This document shows positions 25,621-35,902 of a stretch of DNA of 64,000 nucleotides, piece after piece. The position numbers and the translations under genes were made by a program. Position 1 is the first letter of the stretch; every line of letters starts with the position of its first letter. Source of the stretch: DATAES01 sp963802415 (GTDB lineage Bacteria > Actinomycetota > Acidimicrobiia > Acidimicrobiales > JACDCH01); the NCBI GenBank assembly GCA_963802415.1, contig CAWDIH010000001.1:124001-188000 (forward strand), read 5' to 3'. The notes below the pieces were generated by a model. The model saw nothing but the letters and a program-made list of their open reading frames with translations. It searched no databases and was not told the DNA's origin.

Positions 25621-28222
25621 ATGTTTCCGCTTTGGGACGCAGCGATCGCGCCGGTGCTCGCGTGCCGCGCGACCGAGGCGCTTGGTGGAGATCGGGGCAC
25701 TCGCGCGGCGAGACCACGACCCTCGCGCTCGACTTCCTCGGACCCGACGCCGAGCTCCACGCCATCGATCCAGCGCCGACCTTCGACACTGCCGAGCCCG
25801 AGCAGCAGTTCTCCGGGCGCTTCTTCTTCCACGGCGACCTGAGCCTGCGTGTGCTGCCCGAGCTGCCGCCGATGGACGTCGCGCTGATCGACGGCGACCA
25901 CAACTGGTACACGGTCCACAACGAGCTCAAGATGCTCGCCCAGGTCTCCGCTGCGGCCGGCGCGATCCTTCCGATCCTGATCATGCACGACGTCGGATGG
26001 CCGTACGGCCGCCGCGACCTGTACTACGAGCCCGATCAGATCCCTGACGAGTTCCGACAGCCCTACCGGCGCGCAGGCATGCAGCCCGGAACGAAGGAGC
26101 TGCTCGACACCGGCGGCCTCAACCCGATGATGTGCAATGCGGAGGTCGAAGGCGGCCCTCGCAACGGCGTCATGACCGCGCTCGAAGACTTCCTTGCCGA
26201 GTACGGCCGTCCGGTGCGGATGGTCATCGTCCCGGTCTTCTTCGGTCTTGCGATCGTGGTAGACGAAGAGCGGCTGCAACACCGACCAGTCCTACGCGAC
26301 ACCCTCGATCGGATCGAGGGCACCGAGGCCTCGCGAGAGCTCTTGGGCGTGGCCGAGTCCGGACGACTTCGTGTCCAGGCGCGGCTACACGGCACGATTG
26401 AGCGAAGCGATCGACGCTTGGCGCGTGCTGCCAGCAGATACCTCGGCCTCCTGAAGGGCGCACTGCTCGACGAGCACTACCTCGAGAACGAGATCCGCCT
26501 CAAGTACCTCGCGAAGTGCGCAACCACCGGCGAGCAGGTAGAGGCGGACCGTGTCCGCGATCCGGTCCGAGCGCAGCCCGGCGTCTACGAACACCTCCTT
26601 CAGCGTCGGCGCGCCGGATCGTCCGTGGCAGCTGACAAGGAGAACGGCTTTCTTCCCTATGCGACCATCGGCCGTAGGAGGCTCGATCATCTCGAACAAT
26701 GCCTCGACGTCATCAACACCGATTCGATCGCGGGTGATCTCGTCGAGTGCAACACCGGCCGGGGAGGGGCAGGCATCTTCCTGCGCGGCTACCTCGCCGC
26801 ACACGAGGATGCCGAAAAGAACGGTCTGGATCGCGGACGAGTTCCGCGCCAGTCCGGCACCCGCGAAGGAAGCGCTGAGAGTCGACGAGACCATGGCCGA
26901 CATGCAGGCCGATCTGAATCTCGTGCGAGACGCGTTTCAGCGCTTCGACCTGCTCGACGGTCGCGTTCGGTTCCTCGTCGGCATCTCCCGACGCCACCTT
27001 GCCCGCGTCGGAGATCGACAGCGTGGCGCTACTGCGGTTGGGCGAAGGGGTCGGCGGTTCGGCGCCGTGGCGTACTCGAAGCGATGTACCCAAAGGTGTC
27101 GATTGGCGGCTACGTCGTCATCGACGACCACGTCGACCCGGCCTGCGCGCGGGCAGTCCGGGAGTTTCGCGTCGCACCACGGCATCGACGATTCACTCGA
27201 AGGCGTCGACTGGTCGGCGGTGGCATGGCGCAAGACGGCTCCAGTCCAGGTCCAGCCAGGTGGCTGGCGACCGACAGAATCGCCACTGCTCTGGCTGCCG
27301 CTGGCGCCGCCAGCCCCACGCAACGCGATCGACCTAACGGTTGTCGTGGTCTTCTACAACATGCGACGAGAAGCAGCCCGCACCCTGCGATCGCTGTCGC
27401 GGGCGTACCAGCTCGATCTCGAGGACGTGACGTACGAGGTCATCGCCGTCGAGAACGGGTCGAGGCCCGACCAGAAACTCGGCGTCGAGTTCGTCGAGAG
27501 CTTCGGGCCGGAGTTCCGCTACATCGATCTGGCCGACGACGCCCGCCCATCACCCGCGCACGCCCTCAACGTCGGCATCAAGGAAGGCCGCGGCGAGAAC
27601 TTCGTGCTGATGATCGACGGCGCGCACGTTCTGACGCCGAGCGTGCTGCACTTCGGGCTCAAGGGATTGAAGACCTACGCCCCCGCCATCGTGGCGACTC
27701 AGCAGTGGTACGTCGGGCCGGGCCAGCAGGCCGACGCCATGAGCGACGGTTACGACCAGGCGTACGAGGACCGGCTGTTCGGTCGCATCGGCTGGCCCCG
27801 AGCCGGCTACCGGCTCTTCGAGATCGGCCACTTCGTCGGCGGACGTGACTGGCTCGACGGCGTGTGGGAGAGCAACTGCATGTTCGTCCCGCGCGCACAA
27901 CTCGAGCAGGTAGGCGGGTTCGACGAGAGCTTCTCGATGCCGGGTGGCGGGTTCGCCAACCTCGATCTGTACGAACGGCTCGGCTCGTCGCCAGACGTCA
28001 CGGTCGTCAGCATCATCGGCGAGGGCTCCTTCCACCAGCTGCATGGCGGCGTGACGACCAACCAAGCCCGAGGCCGACGGCGTACCGACCGCATCTTCGG
28101 CTACCGCGAGCACTTCGCCGACCTGCGGGGCCGCCGGCTTCCGCGGGCCGGGCAAGCCGGTCCACTACGTCGGCCGCATCAGCGTCGCCCGGACGCTCGC
28201 CGCTCTCGTCCTCGTCGGCTGA
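25621..28222 (+). CDS. tri-domain methyltransferase - TylF O-methyltransferase - family 2 glycosyltransferase (about seven frameshifts)
   Basis: About 866 residues when repaired. Domain 1 (to about 26300) is a class I methyltransferase: MFPLWDAAIAPVL, RRLVEIGAL, FLGPDAELHAIDPAPTFD, VALIDGDHNWYTVHNELKML. Domain 2 (about 26640-27240) is TylF/MycF-like: GFLPYATIGRRRLDHLEQC, DLVECNTGRGGAGIFLRGYL, SIGGYVVIDDHVDPACARAV. Domain 3 (about 27330-28220) is a GT2: LTVVVVFYNMRREAARTLRS, YEVIAVENGS, SFSMPGGGFANLDLYERLG. Domains 1-2 share one frame for 1.1 kb, and the 2-3 linker is also in frame, so the fusion is real although breaks occur near 25665, 25700, 26810, 26985, 27060, 27178 and 28130. It probably adds and O-methylates a sugar. 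Confidence 0.75.
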
Positions 28223-28285
28223 CCGCCGAGATCTTCGGCACCGGCCGCGGCCGCACCCGAGCCGGACGGCCTTCCCACCCGCCCC

Positions 28286-28919
28286 GTGCCGATCCCCGAG
28301 GACCTGCGATCCAGTTTCATCGACGCGGTGTGGCAGAGCCTCGCATGGAAGCGCACCACATGGCTCGGACATCCCATCGAGAGCGCACCGACCGATCTCA
28401 TCGCATACCAGCAGGCCATCGCGTCGGTCCGTCCGGATTGCATCGTCGAGACGGGTACTGGCGACGGTGCGCGCACGCTGTTTCTGGCATCGATCTGCGA
28501 TCTCCTCGACCATGGGCAGGTGGTGTCCGTCGGCGAGGGACTGTCGGAGGACCTTCCCGCCCACCCGCGCATTACGTATGTCGACGCCGTAATCGACGAT
28601 GACGCGACGCTCGACCGCGTACGTGCCCTCATCGGCCTGGATGCGCGGACACTCGTGGTTCTCGGCAGTCGAGAGAAGGCCGAGCCGACCCGCCGGAGTT
28701 TCGAGCGCCTACGCCGCCGCTCGTCACGGTTGGCTCATACGCTGATCGTGACCGACACCATCGTCAACGGCCACCCTGTGTGGACCGGATTCGGACCCGG
28801 GCCGTACGAGGCGCTCAGCACGCTGCTGCAACGGCATGGTGAGTTCTTCGCCGATCCAGAGCTCGAGCGCTTCGGGCTCGACGTTCAATCCCGGAGGCTT
28901 CCTGCGGCGCACTCGATGA
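28286..28919 (+). CDS. CmcI-like (cephalosporin hydroxylase family) methyltransferase (one frameshift)
   Basis: About 211 residues. VPIPEDLRSSFIDAVWQSL, TWLGHPIESAPTDLIAYQQA, IVETGTGDGARTLFLASICD and LIVTDTIVNGHPVWTGFGPG are typical of the CmcI/rhamnosyl O-methyltransferase family, which bind SAM and usually methylate. Near 28880 one extra base (CTCGACG) shifts the frame; the corrected frame ends TFNPGGFLRRTR with a TGA at 28917-28919 that overlaps the next ATG as ATGA. The uncorrected frame runs into the sulfotransferase and falsely suggests a fusion. GTG 28286 is the start; it follows the GT2 stop by 63 bp. Confidence 0.78.
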
Positions 28920-29475
28920 AGACCTTCTGCCTCGGCCTCAACAAGACCGGCACGCGATCGTTGAGCGAGGCGCTGGAGATCCTGGGCTACCCGAGCCTTC
29001 ATTGGGGTGGTGACGACCCCGACATGGCTCTTCGGCGCGGGCCGGAGATCCGAGTCGCCGTGGAGCGCGCGCTCGCGGACGGCCGTCCACTGCTCGAAGA
29101 TGTCGACGACGTGGACGCGTACTCGGACATCCTTGCGCTCAGCACGATTTCGACGTTCTCGATCGGCAGTACCCGGGGAGCAAGTTCATCTTGACCGTGC
29201 GGGATCTGGACGAGTGGCTCGACAGCCGCAGGCGCCATGTCGAGACGAACATCGAACGGCACGAGCGCGGCGAGTACAGCGGCACGTTCCTGGTCGTGGA
29301 CTATCCGGGCTGGACATCGGAGCGAACGGAGCACGAGCGTCGCGTGCTCGCATACTTCGCCGACCGCCCGCACGACCTGCTCGTCCTCGACATCGCGGCC
29401 GGCGAAGGGTGGGAGGCGCTCTGCCCCTTCCTCGGCGTTCCCGTGCCGGACAAGCCTTTCCCGCGTCGCGGTTGA
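28916..29475 (+). CDS. sulfotransferase-like protein (one frameshift)
   Basis: About 186 residues, of the PF17784-type sulfotransferase group. MKTFCLGLNKTGTRSLSEAL carries the PAPS 5'-phosphosulfate loop (NKTGTRS). The frame breaks near 29148, and the other frame restores FDVLDRQYPGSKFILTVRDL, the 3'-phosphate-binding VRDLDEWLDSRR, and a C-terminus LLVLDIAAGEGWEALCPFLG. The ATG overlaps the CmcI-like stop (ATGA). It probably sulfates a sugar hydroxyl in the glycan; the acceptor is unknown. Confidence 0.78.
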
Positions 29476-29521
29476 AGCTCCACGAGCGAGGCGGGAACTG
29501 GCGCTGAATACACTCCAACCG

Positions 29522-30274
29522 ATGTCTCGCCGGGTCCTGCTGCATGTCGGCACGCACAAGACCGGCACGACGTCGATCCAGCAATTCCTGCGCGACCAGA
29601 ACGACGACCTCGTCGCCAAGGCGGGCGCGGCGTACGCGAACGGATTTCTGATCCCGATCGTGCACACCGAGCTCCCGTTGCTCACGATCCGAGCGGACCG
29701 CACGTGGCCGGCGCGGCTGCGGTTTCCCGAGACCCAGCGCACCTCGTGGCGGGCAGCGGCGGAAGCTCATGTCCGCAACCAGGTGGCCGCGCCGGCGCCG
29801 GACGTCCTCGTCTACCTGCACGAAGATCTGAGCTATCTGCGTCACGACGACGAGTTCGCGCGGTTGCGCGAGCTGCTCGGCGATCGGGCCGTCACTGTCG
29901 TCGTGTTCTTGCGCGATCGTGAGGCGTTTCTGCGGTCGTACGCGTTGCAACTCGAAGGGACCGGGTTCGAGCTAAGCGACGACCCGACCTCGTTCGCGTA
30001 CGTGCGCCCCGACTCGTGGCTGCTCGACCACGACGCGCTGCTCGATGGCTACCGCCGCTGCTTCGGCGCCGCGAACATCGAGACGTTCGACTACGACGAG
30101 ATCATGGAGCGGGACGGCACTGTGATCCCCACCTTCGCGGAGTTGCTCGGCATCAGCAGGTCGGCGCTGCCACCCCTCGACGGCTACTTCTTGAACGCGA
30201 ACGGCGCCCACATCCGCCTGCCACCGGCTCACCTCGACGCCATTCGACAACGCCTCGCGCGTCTCTATCCGTGA
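29522..30274 (+). CDS. sulfotransferase-like protein
   Basis: 250 residues, intact. RRVLLHVGTHKTGTTSIQQF is a strong 5'-phosphosulfate-binding loop (KTGTTS). VTVVVFLRDREAFLRSYALQ is the 3'-phosphate site (R-D-R, S). The C-terminus YFLNANGAHIRLPPAHLDAI follows an IETFDYDEI strand. The ATG at 29522 lies 46 bp after the previous stop. Its TGA overlaps the start of the glycosyltransferase as GTGA, so sulfation and glycosyl transfer are coupled. The substrate is unknown. Confidence 0.82.
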   Translation: MSRRVLLHVGTHKTGTTSIQQFLRDQNDDLVAKAGAAYANGFLIPIVHTELPLLTIRADRTWPARLRFPETQRTSWRAAAEAHVRNQVAAPAPDVLVYLHEDLSYLRHDDEFARLRELLGDRAVTVVVFLRDREAFLRSYALQLEGTGFELSDDPTSFAYVRPDSWLLDHDALLDGYRRCFGAANIETFDYDEIMERDGTVIPTFAELLGISRSALPPLDGYFLNANGAHIRLPPAHLDAIRQRLARLYP

Positions 30275-31400
30275 GCGCACCATCGGCAGGCGAGCGGATC
30301 CGGTGGACGTTCCTCGTTCCCGGCCTCCTCCGGCCTGCCGGTGGGAACTTCGCCATGTTCGAGCACGCGAACGCCATAGCCGGGCGAGAAGACAACGCTG
30401 TGGTCCGAGTCGTGCACATGCCGACGGACGAAGGCAGGCTTCGAGATGCGTCTGACATCTCGTGGTTCGCGTTCCACGCCGCCATCGAACACGTCTTCTT
30501 GGCGGATCTCGATCCCGACTCGCTACCGGACGCCGACATCGTCGTTTACACGATCATGGCGGTGGCGCTCGGTGCCGGATCGGAAGCGGACTCGCTCGGG
30601 CGGCGCCTGGTCGAACAGCTCCAAGCGCCTACGAGCCGAGCGGGACTACCGGTGCTGTTCGTCCAGGCGTTGGGCATCTTTCCCGACTCGATCGAGGAGC
30701 TTGCCTTCCGCGGGTCGGGCCCGAAAGTCTGCGTCGCGTCGTGGATCGCGCGCGGACTCGTCGACGGCGGATTGCCGTCCTCCGACGTGGTGCACATTCC
30801 GAACGGGATCGACCACCGGACCTTCCGTGTGTCGCAGCCGATCCGCGAGCGCGAACTGCGGGTGGCGATGAACTTCAACTCCCATCCGCTGAAGCACATC
30901 GACGCCGGCATCGATGCGCTGCGCCGCCTCTACCGTGAGCACGGTGTCCCTTCGATCCTGTTCGGCGCGCGGCTCCCGGGCGAACCGCTCGGTCCGGGCT
31001 TGCGCTTCGCGCTCGCCCCGCACCAGACCGTCGTCGCGGAGAGCATCTACAACCGTTCGACCATGTACCTCCAGCCGAGCGTCACGGAGGGATTCGGCTT
31101 GTGCGCGCTCGAGGCGATGGCGTGCGGTTGTGCGCTCGTCACCACGGCGAACGGCGGCTCTGCCGACTACGCCAGCGATCGCGAGACTGCGCTCGTGTGC
31201 GGGACGGAGGTCGACGAGATGGTCGACGCGCTCAGCCTGCTCGCTCGTGACGATTCGCTGCGCGCGCGCAACTTGCGGCCAACGGCGCCGCTTTCGCCGA
31301 CCGCTTCGACTGGTCGGCGAGCGGCGAACGCTTCGCGCGACTCGGGGCCGCGTACCTCGCAGCCGCTCAGCAGCACGGGTTCGCCTCACCGACCCCGTGA
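30271..31400 (+). CDS. glycosyltransferase family 4 (one frameshift)
   Basis: About 376 residues. The start IRWTFLVPGLLRPAGGNFAM is unusual but GT4-like. VVHIPNGIDHRTFRVSQPIR, LRVAMNFNSHPLKHIDAGID and SVTEGFGLCALEAMACGCAL (with the E-x7-E) mark the donor-binding half. Near 31268 the frame breaks; the alternate frame gives AANGAAFADRFDWSASGERF and the stop at 31398-31400. The GTG start overlaps the sulfotransferase stop. Confidence 0.8.
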
Positions 31401-31438
31401 CAGCGGGCCGGTCAAGCCCCCGCGATTACCCTTGGCCG

Positions 31439-32182
31439 ATGTCCACCGGGCCCTTGTCGGGCCAGCCCCAGCATCGTCGTCGACCAACGGATGCGCGGTG
31501 GAACACCGCGGCCGCCGCTGAAGGACCAACGGATCTCGATCGCATCTACGAGTCTCGGTTCAGCGACGACGACGCGACCGACAAGGACCGGATCTGGGTG
31601 GAGATCTGTGCCTTTCTGCAGCGCTACGTCGACCACGAGCACCCCGTGCTCGATGTGGCTGCGGACCGGGGCTACTTCATCCGCAACATCAGCGCAACGG
31701 AGCGATGGGCCACCGACCTGCGGGACATCCGCGACGCGCTCGACCCTGATATCGAGTTCGTCGAGGCGAACGGACCGACGATGTCCGAGAAGTTGCCTCA
31801 CGACTACTTCGGCACCGTGTTCATGAGCAACTACCTCGAGCACCTGCCCGACTCGTCTGTCGTCCTACGACAGCTCCGCGAGGCGTTCGCGGTCACTCGT
31901 CCAGGAGGAGCCGTGCTGATCGTGCAGCCGAACATCCGGCTCGTCGGCGCGGCGTACTGGGACTTCCTCGATCACCACACCGCGTTGACCGAGAAGAGCT
32001 TGCGGGAAGCCGCCGAGCTGGCGGGCTACGAGACCATCCAGATCATCACGAGGTTCCTTCCCTTCACGACGAAGAGCCGGCTGCCGCAGGCACCGTGGCT
32101 GGTGCGGTGGTATCTGCGGGTGCCTGCCGCTCGCTGGCTCCTCGGGAAGCAGTCGCTCTACGTCGGCATGCGACCCTCCTAG
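31439..32182 (+). CDS. class I SAM-dependent methyltransferase
   Basis: 247 residues. PVLDVAADRGYFIRNISATE is a degenerate motif I (DVAADRG rather than DxGxGxG). A metal- or substrate-side HDYFGTVFMSNYLEHLPDSS and a GGAVLIVQPNIRLVGAAYWD segment follow, as in type-11/23 methyltransferases of glycan clusters. The ATG at 31439 starts MSTGPLSGQPQHRRRP. Its TAG stop lies inside the first copy of the 133-bp repeat array. Confidence 0.78.
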   Translation: MSTGPLSGQPQHRRRPTDARWNTAAAAEGPTDLDRIYESRFSDDDATDKDRIWVEICAFLQRYVDHEHPVLDVAADRGYFIRNISATERWATDLRDIRDALDPDIEFVEANGPTMSEKLPHDYFGTVFMSNYLEHLPDSSVVLRQLREAFAVTRPGGAVLIVQPNIRLVGAAYWDFLDHHTALTEKSLREAAELAGYETIQIITRFLPFTTKSRLPQAPWLVRWYLRVPAARWLLGKQSLYVGMRPS

Positions 32183-32183
32183 T

Positions 32184-32850
32184 TGGGGGCTGCGCCCCCT
32201 CGGCGCCTTCGGCGCCTGCCCCATCGCCGCCCGGCTCGCTGGCGCTCACTCGGTCGGCCTCTGCTCGGTGCAGACTTGCCGAAACGTCATGACTTCCGCG
32301 ACCGAGCAGAGCTAGCTGGGGGCTGCGCCCCCTCGGCGCCTTCGGCGCCTGCCCCATCGCCGCCCGGCTCGCTGGCGCTCACTCGGTCGGCCTCTGCTCG
32401 GTGCAGACTTGCCGAAACGTCATGACTTCCCGCGACCGAGCAGAGCTAGCTGGGGGCTGCGCCCCCTCGGCGCCTTCGGCGCCTGCCCCATCGCCGCCCG
32501 GCTCGCTGGCGCTCACTCGGTCGGCCTCTGCTCGGTGCAGACTTGCCGAAACGTCATGACTTCCCGCGACCGAGCAGACCTAGCTGGGGGCTGCGCCCCC
32601 TCGGCGCCTTCGGCGCCTGCCCCATCGCCGCCCGGCTCGCTGGCGCTCACTCGGTCGGCCTCTGCTCGGTGCAGACTTGCCGAAACGTCATGACTTCCGC
32701 GACCGAGCAGAGCTAGCTGGGGGCTGCGCCCCCTCGGCGCCTTCGGCGCCTGCCCCATCGCCGCCCGGCTCGCTGGCGCTCACTCGGTCGGCCTCTGCTC
32801 GGTGCAGACTTGCCGAAACGTCATGACTTCCGCGACCGAGCAGAGCTTGA
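32184..32850. repeat. five-copy 133/134-bp tandem repeat with internal hairpins
   Basis: Units start at 32184, 32317, 32451, 32585 and 32718 and are nearly identical; a one-base C difference (CTTCCGCG or CTTCCCGCG) explains 133 versus 134. Each unit holds three hairpins: GGGGGCTGCGCCCCC, GGCGCCTTCGGCGCC, and 11-bp arms CTCTGCTCGGT ... ACCGAGCAGAG. The array fills the gap between two convergent genes, so it could act as a terminator array. Minus-strand frames read MGQAPKAPRG-type peptides in every unit but look non-coding. Confidence 0.95.
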
Positions 32851-32891
32851 GCTGATCGACAGCGCGGCCGACCCGATTCGCCCCTGATCGC

Positions 32892-33908
32892 TCACAACAT
32901 CCCTTGGGCGATCGCCTGCCGGATCCAGGGGATCACTTCGTCGAGCATCTCGGAGAGATTCGTGTTGGCAACGAAGCCGAGAACCCGCTTGGCCTTGTCG
33001 ACTGATGGAACACGGCGCTGGACGTCGTGCTCGAAAGCGGGGTCGGACACCCAGCGGAACGGTACGTCCGGGCCCTTGACCTTGGTCCATATGAGCTCTG
33101 CGAGCTCGAGCACGGTGGTAGACGTGGCTGTGGAGAGGTTGAAGTCCTCGTTCTGAGCATCGGGATGCTCCATGGCAGTGACGATGCCCCCAGCCAAGTC
33201 GCCGCCGTACGTGTAGTGCCGAATCTGGCTGCCGTCCCCAAGGATGTGGAGCGGGTCTTGACCCTTCAACACCTTCTGCGCCAGGTCGGGCACGACGTGG
33301 CTGAGCGCGAGCTCGAGGTTGCCGCTCTGGATCTTCAGCTCACCGGTCGCGCGCGCCTCGCCGATGCCGACACAGTTGAAGGGGCGGACGATCGTGTACG
33401 GGAGCTGGAACTGATCCCACGCAGCGCGGGCGAAGTACTCGACCGCGAGCTTCTGGAATCCGTACGACGAGGACGGCGGCGGCACCTCCCGCTCCTGGCC
33501 CTCGTACGCCGGCCACGAATCGGCCGCCTCGAAGACCATCGACGAGCTGATGAACGTGACCTTCTGCAGCCGTCCGTTCCGCTGTGCTTCGATGGCCGCG
33601 TCGCATGCGGCGGCTGTGATGCGCTCGTTCGTCGCGAGCAGGTCGTAGGCGTAGGCGTGGAAGTACGAGATCCCACCGATCATCGCAGCGCCGGCAATGA
33701 AGTGGTCACAGCCGGCAAGCGAGTCCCGCATCAGGTCGACATCGCGTGCATCGCCCTCGATGAGCCGGTAGCCGGCCGCATCGTCGATCTTGCGGACCAC
33801 GCGCCCGTACTTGGAGAAGTTGTCGAGACCGACCACCTCGTACCCGCGATCGAGTAGCTCCTGCACCACGTACCCGCCGATGAAACCGGCAGAACCGGTG
33901 ACGAGCAC
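32892..33908 (-). CDS. NAD-dependent epimerase/dehydratase (extended SDR)
   Basis: About 338 residues. The Rossmann motif is VLVTGSAGFIGGYVVQELL. The catalytic part has ISSSMVFEA and the Y-x3-K in SSSYGFQKLAVEYFARAA. IVRPFNCVGIGEARA and HYTYGGDLAGGIV fit GDP- or UDP-sugar epimerases. The start is unclear: an ATG at 33919 overlaps the upstream stop as ATGA but is one base out of frame, so either GTG 33908 is used or a base is missing. It is the last gene of a four-gene minus-strand set (membrane protein, dehydrogenase, GT2, epimerase). Confidence 0.85.
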   Translation of the reverse strand: MLVTGSAGFIGGYVVQELLDRGYEVVGLDNFSKYGRVVRKIDDAAGYRLIEGDARDVDLMRDSLAGCDHFIAGAAMIGGISYFHAYAYDLLATNERITAAACDAAIEAQRNGRLQKVTFISSSMVFEAADSWPAYEGQEREVPPPSSSYGFQKLAVEYFARAAWDQFQLPYTIVRPFNCVGIGEARATGELKIQSGNLELALSHVVPDLAQKVLKGQDPLHILGDGSQIRHYTYGGDLAGGIVTAMEHPDAQNEDFNLSTATSTTVLELAELIWTKVKGPDVPFRWVSDPAFEHDVQRRVPSVDKAKRVLGFVANTNLSEMLDEVIPWIRQAIAQGML

Positions 33909-33915
33909 GCGTGCG

Positions 33916-34656
33916 TCATCGGCGAGACCTCGTCTGCGCCGCCAGTTGCTCCGGCGTGAGCTTGGGACCGAACGCGAACAGGTACCACTGCACATAGCGA
34001 GGGATCCACTCGGTGAGGCGGAAGTTCGACTGGCCGTGCGCGCGATCGAGCCAGATCGTCGGGATCTCCGCGACGGGCAGCCGAAGGCGGCGCGCCTTGG
34101 CGACGAGCTCGATGCCCACTTCGAACCCGGCGTCCGAGTCGATGCCGACGGTCTGCACGAAGTTGCGGCTGTACGCCTTGTAGGAGTTCGTCGCGTCCCG
34201 GGTTCCGACGTTGCCGAACAACCAGAGCGTCAGCCCCGCGAACCGGCTCAGCGAACCCTTGAGGCGGGGACCACCGACCTGCTGGCCGCCGCTCGTGTAG
34301 CGGGACGCCGCCGCCACGACGACACCCCGCTCCACGAGGCGTGCGAGATCTTCGATCTGCGACGGATCGTCACAGCCGTCTGCCATGGTGACGACCACCA
34401 CGTCAGCAGTGGCGTGATCGATGCCGTACTTGATGGCGCGTGCTGGGCCCTTGCCGTACGTGTTGAGCGTCGGTACGACCCGCTCGTCGCGTTTCGCATA
34501 TTCCTCGACGACCGGGGCCGTCGTGTCGTCGGCACTGTCGTACACGACGAGCACCTCCACGGGCACCTGAACCGCCTCGAGAATCCGGTTCAGGTGAACA
34601 ACGATCGCCGTTCCCTCGTTGTGTGCGGTGACGACGACCGAGATGCGCGGCGTCAC
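33916..34656 (-). CDS. glycosyltransferase family 2 (DPM1-like)
   Basis: 246 residues, GT-A fold. MTPRISVVVTAHNEGTAIVV starts the nucleotide-binding fold; VVVVTMADGCDDPSQIEDLA carries the DxD-like metal site. RFAGLTLWLFGNVGTRDATN and IPTIWLDRAHGQSNFRLTEW are typical of dolichol/polyprenyl-phosphate mannosyl- or glucosyltransferases. No membrane tail is present. The ATG overlaps the dehydrogenase stop (34653-34656). Confidence 0.87.
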   Translation of the reverse strand: MTPRISVVVTAHNEGTAIVVHLNRILEAVQVPVEVLVVYDSADDTTAPVVEEYAKRDERVVPTLNTYGKGPARAIKYGIDHATADVVVVTMADGCDDPSQIEDLARLVERGVVVAAASRYTSGGQQVGGPRLKGSLSRFAGLTLWLFGNVGTRDATNSYKAYSRNFVQTVGIDSDAGFEVGIELVAKARRLRLPVAEIPTIWLDRAHGQSNFRLTEWIPRYVQWYLFAFGPKLTPEQLAAQTRSRR

Positions 34657-35843
34657 ACCCGTACGCCGCGGCCGACCACGTTCCAGATGTCGACGATGGG
34701 CTTGCTCGTGTCGAGATCGCGATACGGAGCGTGCGGAGCGGCGATGACCAGCAGGTCCGACCGGTCGATCACTTCGTCGAGCGGCAGAAGGTCATCGTCG
34801 CACGACACGTACGGATCTGTGCACAAGACGTCAGCAGCTTTGAAACTAAGGATCCGCTTGAGCTTGTAGCTCAGGCTCGACCGCACATCATCGGACTCCG
34901 CCTTGAACGCCATGCCGAGGATCCCGACGGTCAGGAACTCGAGGTGGTACCGCTTCTCGAGACGCGAGATCAGGTACTGCGGCAAGCCTTCGTTGATCAT
35001 CATGCTCGCGTGGCCCAACGAGAAGTTGTTGTTGTCGAACGCTGCCAGTTGCATCGTGTCCTTGAGCAGGCACGGGCCCGCGGCGAAGCCAGCTGCCGCG
35101 ATGTCGGCGGCGCGTGGATAGTCGACACCGATCGCGACTCGGACTCGCTCGAAGTCCACGCCGAAGTCGTTGGCGATCATGTAGAGCTGGTTCGACGCCG
35201 CGAACTTGATGTAGCGCCACACATTGGTGAACAGCTTCGCCAACTCGGCCTCTTCTGGAGTGAGCGGCACCGTCGTCGGCGTGAGCGTTCGGAACAGGTT
35301 GGTCGCCCGCTCCATGGCCGACGGAGTGCGGGCCGCGACGATTTGCGGCAGCTCGAATAGCTCGGTCATCGCACGACCTTCGGCGATGCGCTCCGGACAG
35401 AACGCCACGTCGACGGCAAGCCCGAGACGGACGAACAGCCGCTCGACCTGTGCCGTCACGCCTGGATAGACGGTGCTTCTCAGCACCAGGAGCTGACCGT
35501 CTCGGAAGTAGTCGCCGATCTCCTCGAGCGCCCTCGGCACGGCTTGCGGATCAGGACTCAAGTGCTCACCGAGTGGCGTCCCGACCACCACGCAGACGTT
35601 CGCGGCCCGGCTGATCACGGCGGGGTCGGTCGTCGCGATCAAGGAAGACCCGTTGACACGTTGCAAGACCTCGAGCGCGCCGGGCTCACTCGCCGGCAGC
35701 TCACCGCGATTGACCAGCTCGACCTGGCGAGCGTCGACGTCGTAGAGAACGACGCTCAGGCCCCGATCGGCGAACGCGAGGCCGAGGGGCAGCCCCACAT
35801 GGCCGCAGCCCCCGATCAGCACGATGTCCGGCCGGCCCCCCAC
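34653..35843 (-). CDS. UDP-glucose/GDP-mannose dehydrogenase family protein
   Basis: About 396 residues. NAD motif VLIGGCGHVGLPLGLAFADR; VLRSTVYPGVTAQVERLF and VAFCPERIAEGRAM follow. The catalytic cysteine is in AAAGFAAGPCLLKDTMQLAA (FxxGPCLxKD, C). TVGILGMAFKAESDDVRSSL and the C-terminal CTDPYV fit the UDP-binding domain. It makes a uronic acid from a nucleotide hexose or HexNAc. GTG 35843 was chosen as the start nearest to the Rossmann motif. Confidence 0.9.
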   Translation of the reverse strand: MGGRPDIVLIGGCGHVGLPLGLAFADRGLSVVLYDVDARQVELVNRGELPASEPGALEVLQRVNGSSLIATTDPAVISRAANVCVVVGTPLGEHLSPDPQAVPRALEEIGDYFRDGQLLVLRSTVYPGVTAQVERLFVRLGLAVDVAFCPERIAEGRAMTELFELPQIVAARTPSAMERATNLFRTLTPTTVPLTPEEAELAKLFTNVWRYIKFAASNQLYMIANDFGVDFERVRVAIGVDYPRAADIAAAGFAAGPCLLKDTMQLAAFDNNNFSLGHASMMINEGLPQYLISRLEKRYHLEFLTVGILGMAFKAESDDVRSSLSYKLKRILSFKAADVLCTDPYVSCDDDLLPLDEVIDRSDLLVIAAPHAPYRDLDTSKPIVDIWNVVGRGVRV

Positions 35844-35902
35844 CGAACCCGAGGATAGACCACGCTCAGCGCGCACCGTTCCGGACCGCCGTAGAGCTCG
35901 GC

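Noticed and set aside
28286..29194. Apparent fusion of a CmcI-like methyltransferase with a sulfotransferase
   Set aside because: One base removed near 28880 gives a family-typical C-terminus and a TGA that overlaps the sulfotransferase ATG, so the fusion is produced by a frame error.
32184..32850. Repeat array as a CRISPR locus or a repetitive protein gene
   Set aside because: Units are 133 bp, contiguous and without spacers. Frames in them are restarted by the repeat and have no protein character.
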